Source of the DNA: Agrococcus sp. SGAir0287
GTDB taxonomy: Bacteria; Actinomycetota; Actinomycetes; Actinomycetales; Microbacteriaceae
NCBI RefSeq assembly: GCF_005484985.1
Contig: NZ_CP027942.1
Coordinates: 2,976,001 to 3,040,000, forward strand
DNA: 64,000 nt
Direction: 5' to 3'
Part shown: in pieces, positions 60,508-64,000 of the stretch
Numbering within the stretch: the stretch's first letter is position 1
How the letters are laid out: each line of letters starts with the position of its first letter
Made by a program: the position numbers and the translations under genes
The notes under the pieces: generated by a model
What the model saw: only the letters and a program-made list of their open reading frames with translations
The model's database searches: none
What the model was told of the DNA's origin: nothing

Positions 60508-61079
60508 CGGACGCGGCCGAGGTGCACCGCGACGTGGAGCATCGCCGCCATCGTCTCGGCGTCCACGATCTCGCCACGGCCGATCATCGCGAGGACCTCG
60601 CCGAAGGGCACGCGCCGCACGTCGGCGATGCCCTCCTCCTCCTGCGTCGCGCGCGTGGCTGCCGCGCCGCCGCCGACCGGCCGCAGGCCGCGGGCGAGGA
60701 AGACGTGCTCGGGGGCGTCGCAGATGCCGTTGAGCGACGACATGCCGCCGACACGGATCCACTCGGCCGCCTCGAGCCCCGTCTCCTCCGCGAGCTCCCG
60801 ACGCGCGGCGACGAGCGCATCCTCGCCGTCGGTCGAGCCCGCGGGCACCTCGATCGACCAGCGGCCGGTCGTGTAGCGGTAGAGGTGCACGAGCACGACC
60901 TCGTCGTCGTCCGTCAGCGCGACGACGAACACCGCGGGGTTCGCGACCTCGACGACGCCGTAGATGCCGGAGCCGCCGTCGGGGCGCACGACCTCGTCCT
61001 CGCGCAGCCGCATCCATCGGTTGGCGTACACCTCGCGGGTCGAGGTGGTCGTCCAGCCGGTCGCTCGCTCGTCGGTCAC
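60504..61079 (-). CDS. NUDIX hydrolase
   Basis: A 191-residue protein with a NUDIX box split around EVPAGSTDGEDALVAARREL and AEETGL, resembling ADP-ribose pyrophosphatases. It starts at GTG 61079 with CAGGAT 6 bases upstream. It converges on the VOC gene, sharing a CTAG that supplies both stops. Confidence 0.92.
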   Translation of the reverse strand: MTDERATGWTTTSTREVYANRWMRLREDEVVRPDGGSGIYGVVEVANPAVFVVALTDDDEVVLVHLYRYTTGRWSIEVPAGSTDGEDALVAARRELAEETGLEAAEWIRVGGMSSLNGICDAPEHVFLARGLRPVGGGAAATRATQEEEGIADVRRVPFGEVLAMIGRGEIVDAETMAAMLHVAVHLGRVR

Positions 61080-61131
61080 GCTGCCATCCTGCCCGCGCGG
61101 CCGTCGACGTGCGACGCGGAAGGAGCGTGGG

Positions 61132-61782
61132 TCAGGCGGCCTCGGCGAACGCCTCGGGGTCGAGGCTGCGACGCACGGCCTCGATCGCGACGACGTCGAG
61201 CACCCGGGCGTCGTCCGCGCCGCCCGCGCGCACCATGGCGTCGACGAGCATCGCCGCGCGCAGCGTAGCCGTCCGCGCCCTCCAGGCGTCCGCGCCGAGC
61301 GCGACGAGCGCGGCGACGGCCGGGCCAGTCGCCTCGATCCACGCGGCCTCCGCGTCGAACGCGTCGACGGGATCGACGCGGTCGCCGATGCCGAGCGCGA
61401 GGTACGACGGTTCGGCATCGCGCGTCGCTCGGATGGCCGCGACGATCGCGCGCGCGACCGACGCGTCGTCGGCGGCGGCGATCGCGAGGATCTCGTCGAG
61501 GTGGCGGTGCAGGCGCAGCCGCGCACGCGTGCCGAGCGCCTCGAGCAGCGCCGTGCGGTCGGGGAAGTAGCGGTACACCGTGCCGATCGACACCTCGGCG
61601 CGCGCGGCGACGTCGCCCGTCGTCAGCGACTCGCGCCCGCGCGCGGCGACCTCATGCGCCGCGGCGTCGAGCAGCGCGTCGATGCGACGCCCTGCGCGCG
61701 GCGACGGCGTCTCGATGCGCACCCCGATGCCGTCGGGCAGGGCTTCCGGCGCGGCGCCGGCGATCGCGGTGCTCTCGGTCAT
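61132..61782 (-). CDS. TetR-family transcriptional regulator
   Basis: The 216-residue protein has a TetR helix-turn-helix (SLTTGDVAARAEVSIGTVYRYF) at about residues 55-75. GGAGG lies 9 bases upstream. No divergent target; neighbours are a NUDIX gene and a DNA glycosylase. Confidence 0.92.
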   Translation of the reverse strand: MTESTAIAGAAPEALPDGIGVRIETPSPRAGRRIDALLDAAAHEVAARGRESLTTGDVAARAEVSIGTVYRYFPDRTALLEALGTRARLRLHRHLDEILAIAAADDASVARAIVAAIRATRDAEPSYLALGIGDRVDPVDAFDAEAAWIEATGPAVAALVALGADAWRARTATLRAAMLVDAMVRAGGADDARVLDVVAIEAVRRSLDPEAFAEAA

Positions 61783-61877
61783 CGCGCGATGCCTCCGGTT
61801 GCTGACTCATCCTCACGAACCCGCCCGAGCATAGCCCTGCCGACGATGGATGCCGCGTCGGGGTACACGGCGCGCCG

Positions 61878-62759
61878 TCAGCGCAGCAGGCGGGACAGGA
61901 CGCGATCGGAGAGCGGCCTGCCGCCCGTCTGGCACGTGGGGCAGTACTGGAAGGTCGAGTCGGCGTACTCGACCTGCCGGATCGTGTCGCCGCAGACCGG
62001 GCACGCCTCGCCCGTGCGCCCGTGCACGCGCATGTCGCTGCGCTTCTCGGACTTGAGGCTCGACGCGGGCACGCCCGACCGCGCCGTCACCGCATCCTGC
62101 AGCGTCTCGCGCATCGCGACGTACAGGCGGTGCCGATCGTCGGCGCCCATCGACGCCGGATGGAACGGCGACATGCGCGCGACGTGGAGGATCTCGTCGG
62201 AGTAGGCGTTGCCGATGCCCGCGATGCGCCGCTGGCTGCGCAGCACGCCCTTGATCTGCGCGCGCCCCGCCTCGTCGAGCACCGCGCCGAACGCCGCCTC
62301 GTCGAAGTCGGGCGCGAGCGGGTCGGGACCGAGCGTCGCGATGTCGCGCACGTCGCTCGGGTCGCGCACGACGTGGATCGCGAGCCCCTTCTTCGTGCCG
62401 GCCTCCGTCATGTCGAAGCCCGCGTCGTCGTCGAGCATGAGCTGCGCAGCGAGCGGGCCCTTGCCCATGCGCGGCCGAGCCTTCGGCGCCTCGTCGCGCC
62501 ACCGCAGCCACCCTGCGCGAGCGAGGTGGATGCACACGTGCAGCACGCTCGGGGCGTCGCCGACCGTCGCGACCGCCAGGTCGAGCCACTTGCCGTGCCG
62601 CTCGACGCTCGTGACCTCGCCGCCGTCGAGCGCACGCGCAGGCGGGTCGAAGGTCTTCAGCGCCGAGATGGCGTAGACGTCGAGCCGACGCACGCGTCGG
62701 CCGACGAGGCGGCCGCGCAGATCGTCGGCGAGCGCCTGCACCTCGGGCAGCTCGGGCAT
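61878..62759 (-). CDS. nei: Fpg/Nei-type DNA glycosylase/AP lyase
   Basis: The 293-residue protein begins PELPEV, with catalytic Pro/Glu, followed by a typical H2TH region (RIAGIGNAYSDEIL) and a zinc finger (CPVCGDTIRQVEYADS, then CPTC). It repairs oxidised bases. It carries the extra region MGKGPLAAQLMLDDDAGF characteristic of actinobacterial forms. CAGACT is 6 bases before the ATG at 62759. It diverges from the type III polyketide synthase gene. Confidence 0.92.
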   Translation of the reverse strand: MPELPEVQALADDLRGRLVGRRVRRLDVYAISALKTFDPPARALDGGEVTSVERHGKWLDLAVATVGDAPSVLHVCIHLARAGWLRWRDEAPKARPRMGKGPLAAQLMLDDDAGFDMTEAGTKKGLAIHVVRDPSDVRDIATLGPDPLAPDFDEAAFGAVLDEAGRAQIKGVLRSQRRIAGIGNAYSDEILHVARMSPFHPASMGADDRHRLYVAMRETLQDAVTARSGVPASSLKSEKRSDMRVHGRTGEACPVCGDTIRQVEYADSTFQYCPTCQTGGRPLSDRVLSRLLR

Positions 62760-62883
62760 GCGAGCAGTCTGCCCGCCGCCGCCGACATGCGCGAGGGGTC
62801 GCGCGTGCGTCGCGCATCCTCGCGACCCGCCGACGCGCCCGCGACCCCCTGACGCCGCATGGGCTCGACGGGGCATGCTGGGG

Positions 62884-62908
62884 GCACGTCGTACGAGGTG
62901 CGACGTGC
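62884..62908. promoter_or_regulatory. 8-bp inverted repeat in the leader of the polyketide synthase gene
   Basis: GCACGTCG, 9-base spacer, CGACGTGC, immediately before the ribosome-binding site GAGGAG of the gene at 62920. It may be an operator or an RNA hairpin. Confidence 0.4.
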
Positions 62909-62919
62909 GAGGAGACCAC

Positions 62920-64000
62920 GTGCCAGCATCCGCCCCGGCCATCTGCGCCATCGGTACGGCGGTGCCCGCCGCCCGGCTCGAGCAGCAGGCGGCGCGCGAC
63001 CTCCTCGCGCGGCAGCCGGATCTCACGCGGCTGGGCGCGCGCCTCGTGCGCACGGCGTTCGACGCGTCGGCGATCGACGCGCGGCACGTCGTGCTCGACG
63101 AGCTCGTCGAGCCCCGCGAGACGCCCTTCTTCGACGTCGAGCACGACGCCCTGCGCAGCCCGTCGACGCGGGTGCGCAACACGCGGTACGCCGAGCACGC
63201 GCCGACGCTCGCGCTCGATGCGGCGAGCGCGGCGCTCGCAGACGGCGGGCTCGAGCCGACCTCGATCACCCATGTCGTGACGGCCTCGTGCACGGGGTTC
63301 TTCGCGCCCGGCATCGACCATCTGCTCGTGCGCGACCTCGGGCTGCCGTCGTCGACCCCGCGCCTCCACGTGGGCTTCATGGGCTGCTACGCCGCGTTCC
63401 CCGCGCTCCGCGCCGCCGACGCGATCTGCCGCGCCGATCCGCGCGCCGTCGTGCTCGTCGTCTGCGTCGAGCTGTGCTCGCTGCACCTGCGATCGTCGAG
63501 CGATCCCGACACGATCGTCGCCTCGTCGGTCTTCGCCGACGGCGCCGGCGCCGCCATCGTCGCCGTGCGCCCGCAGCCGCGGTCGAGCCTGCGCATCGAC
63601 GCCCTCGCCTCGGCCATCGCGCCCTCCAGCGAGGAGGAGATGGCGTGGACCATCGGCGACGAGGGCTTCGAGATGGTGCTCTCGGGCGCCGTGCCACGGC
63701 TCATCGGTGCCAACGTCGTCGAGGCGATCGCGCCGCTCGCCGACGCGCGTCGGGCGGGGTCGTGGCCCGAGGTCGCGGGATGGGCGGTGCACCCGGGCGG
63801 TCGCGCCATCCTCGACACCGTGCAGCGCACGCTCGGGCTCGACGACGCGGCGCTAGCGCCCTCGCGGCGCGTGCTCGCCGAGCGCGGCAACATGTCGAGC
63901 GCGACGGTGCTGCACATCCTCCAGGCGCAGCTGCGCGAGCGATCGCCGGGCGAGCAGGTGTGCGCGATGGCCTTCGGGCCGGGGCTCACGATGGAGTCGG
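62920..64000 (+). CDS. Type III polyketide synthase (3' end off the window)
   Basis: A chalcone synthase-like protein of at least 360 residues. The catalytic triad is visible: Cys in VGFMGCYAAF near residue 150, His in WAVHPGGRAIL, Asn in RGNMSSATVL. Such enzymes make alkylpyrones, alkylresorcinols or naphthalenes from malonyl-CoA. The GTG at 62920 is 5 bases after GAGGAG. The frame is open to the window end; probably only a few residues are missing. Confidence 0.9.
   Translation, partial: MPASAPAICAIGTAVPAARLEQQAARDLLARQPDLTRLGARLVRTAFDASAIDARHVVLDELVEPRETPFFDVEHDALRSPSTRVRNTRYAEHAPTLALDAASAALADGGLEPTSITHVVTASCTGFFAPGIDHLLVRDLGLPSSTPRLHVGFMGCYAAFPALRAADAICRADPRAVVLVVCVELCSLHLRSSSDPDTIVASSVFADGAGAAIVAVRPQPRSSLRIDALASAIAPSSEEEMAWTIGDEGFEMVLSGAVPRLIGANVVEAIAPLADARRAGSWPEVAGWAVHPGGRAILDTVQRTLGLDDAALAPSRRVLAERGNMSSATVLHILQAQLRERSPGEQVCAMAFGPGLTMES

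Noticed and set aside
1..64000. tRNA, rRNA or transposase genes
   Set aside because: I scanned for tRNA-like CCA/T-loop patterns, and for transposase motifs and terminal repeats; nothing convincing was seen by eye.

Overview
This is a very GC-rich (roughly 70 percent or more) actinobacterial chromosome segment. Gene content (PdxST, a CpnT-like type VII-associated toxin carrier, an NhaA-DsbA fusion, Pkn-type kinases, many leaderless promoters) and codon habits suggest Microbacteriaceae. An Agrococcus-like genus is a guess. No tRNA, rRNA, insertion sequence, prophage or CRISPR array was found. About 60 protein genes are packed tightly, many in 4-base stop/start overlaps.

Layout. 1-4.6 kb: a YczE/MocR divergent pair, a large permease-like membrane protein, a lipoprotein and YaeQ, closed by a two-way terminator. 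4.6-12.8 kb (minus): cysteine-free paralogs of ribosomal proteins S14, L33 and L28, CorA, and a zinc operon znuA-znuC-znuB-znuB-zur-map running on into a hypothetical gene and a frameshifted GNAT gene. It is headed by a promoter with a Zur-like box. 12.9-15.3 kb (plus): ohrR-ohr and two probable stress genes. 15.4-23.8 kb (minus): one 2815-residue cell-wall surface protein with DUF11-like and SdrD B-like repeats and an LPQTG anchor. 24-38.4 kb: a thioredoxin-reductase-like flavoprotein, NhaA-DsbA, two tandem Ser/Thr kinases, an aldo/keto reductase, trehalase, and an aminotransferase plus branched-chain 2-oxo acid dehydrogenase operon lacking E3. 38.4-45.1 kb: a small holin-like membrane protein, an oxidoreductase, a WXG100-like protein overlapping an alpha/beta hydrolase, a low-molecular-weight phosphatase, a CGNR protein, and purB with an acetyltransferase.

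45.2-47.4 kb is the most unusual part: a CpnT-like N-terminal carrier, a separate Ntox15-type DNase toxin, a Tdi1-like immunity protein with its own leaderless promoter, and a decayed second immunity copy. 48-53.5 kb holds a FadR-type regulator with a soluble Cache protein, divergent from a spermidine/putrescine ABC transporter across a perfect 9-bp inverted repeat. 53.5-64 kb: hydrolase, sulfurtransferase, small membrane and lipoproteins, pdxS-pdxT (pyridoxal phosphate synthesis), DNA glycosylases, a thioesterase, NUDIX, TetR, and at the right edge an almost complete type III polyketide synthase.

The genes form several functional sets: zinc economy (Zur, ZnuABC, metal-free ribosomal paralogs, a second methionine aminopeptidase), peroxide defence (OhrR, Ohr), signalling at the envelope (kinases, surface protein), and contact-dependent competition (Ntox15/Tdi1). 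All functional calls are by reading motifs and recalled families; none was tested by database search.
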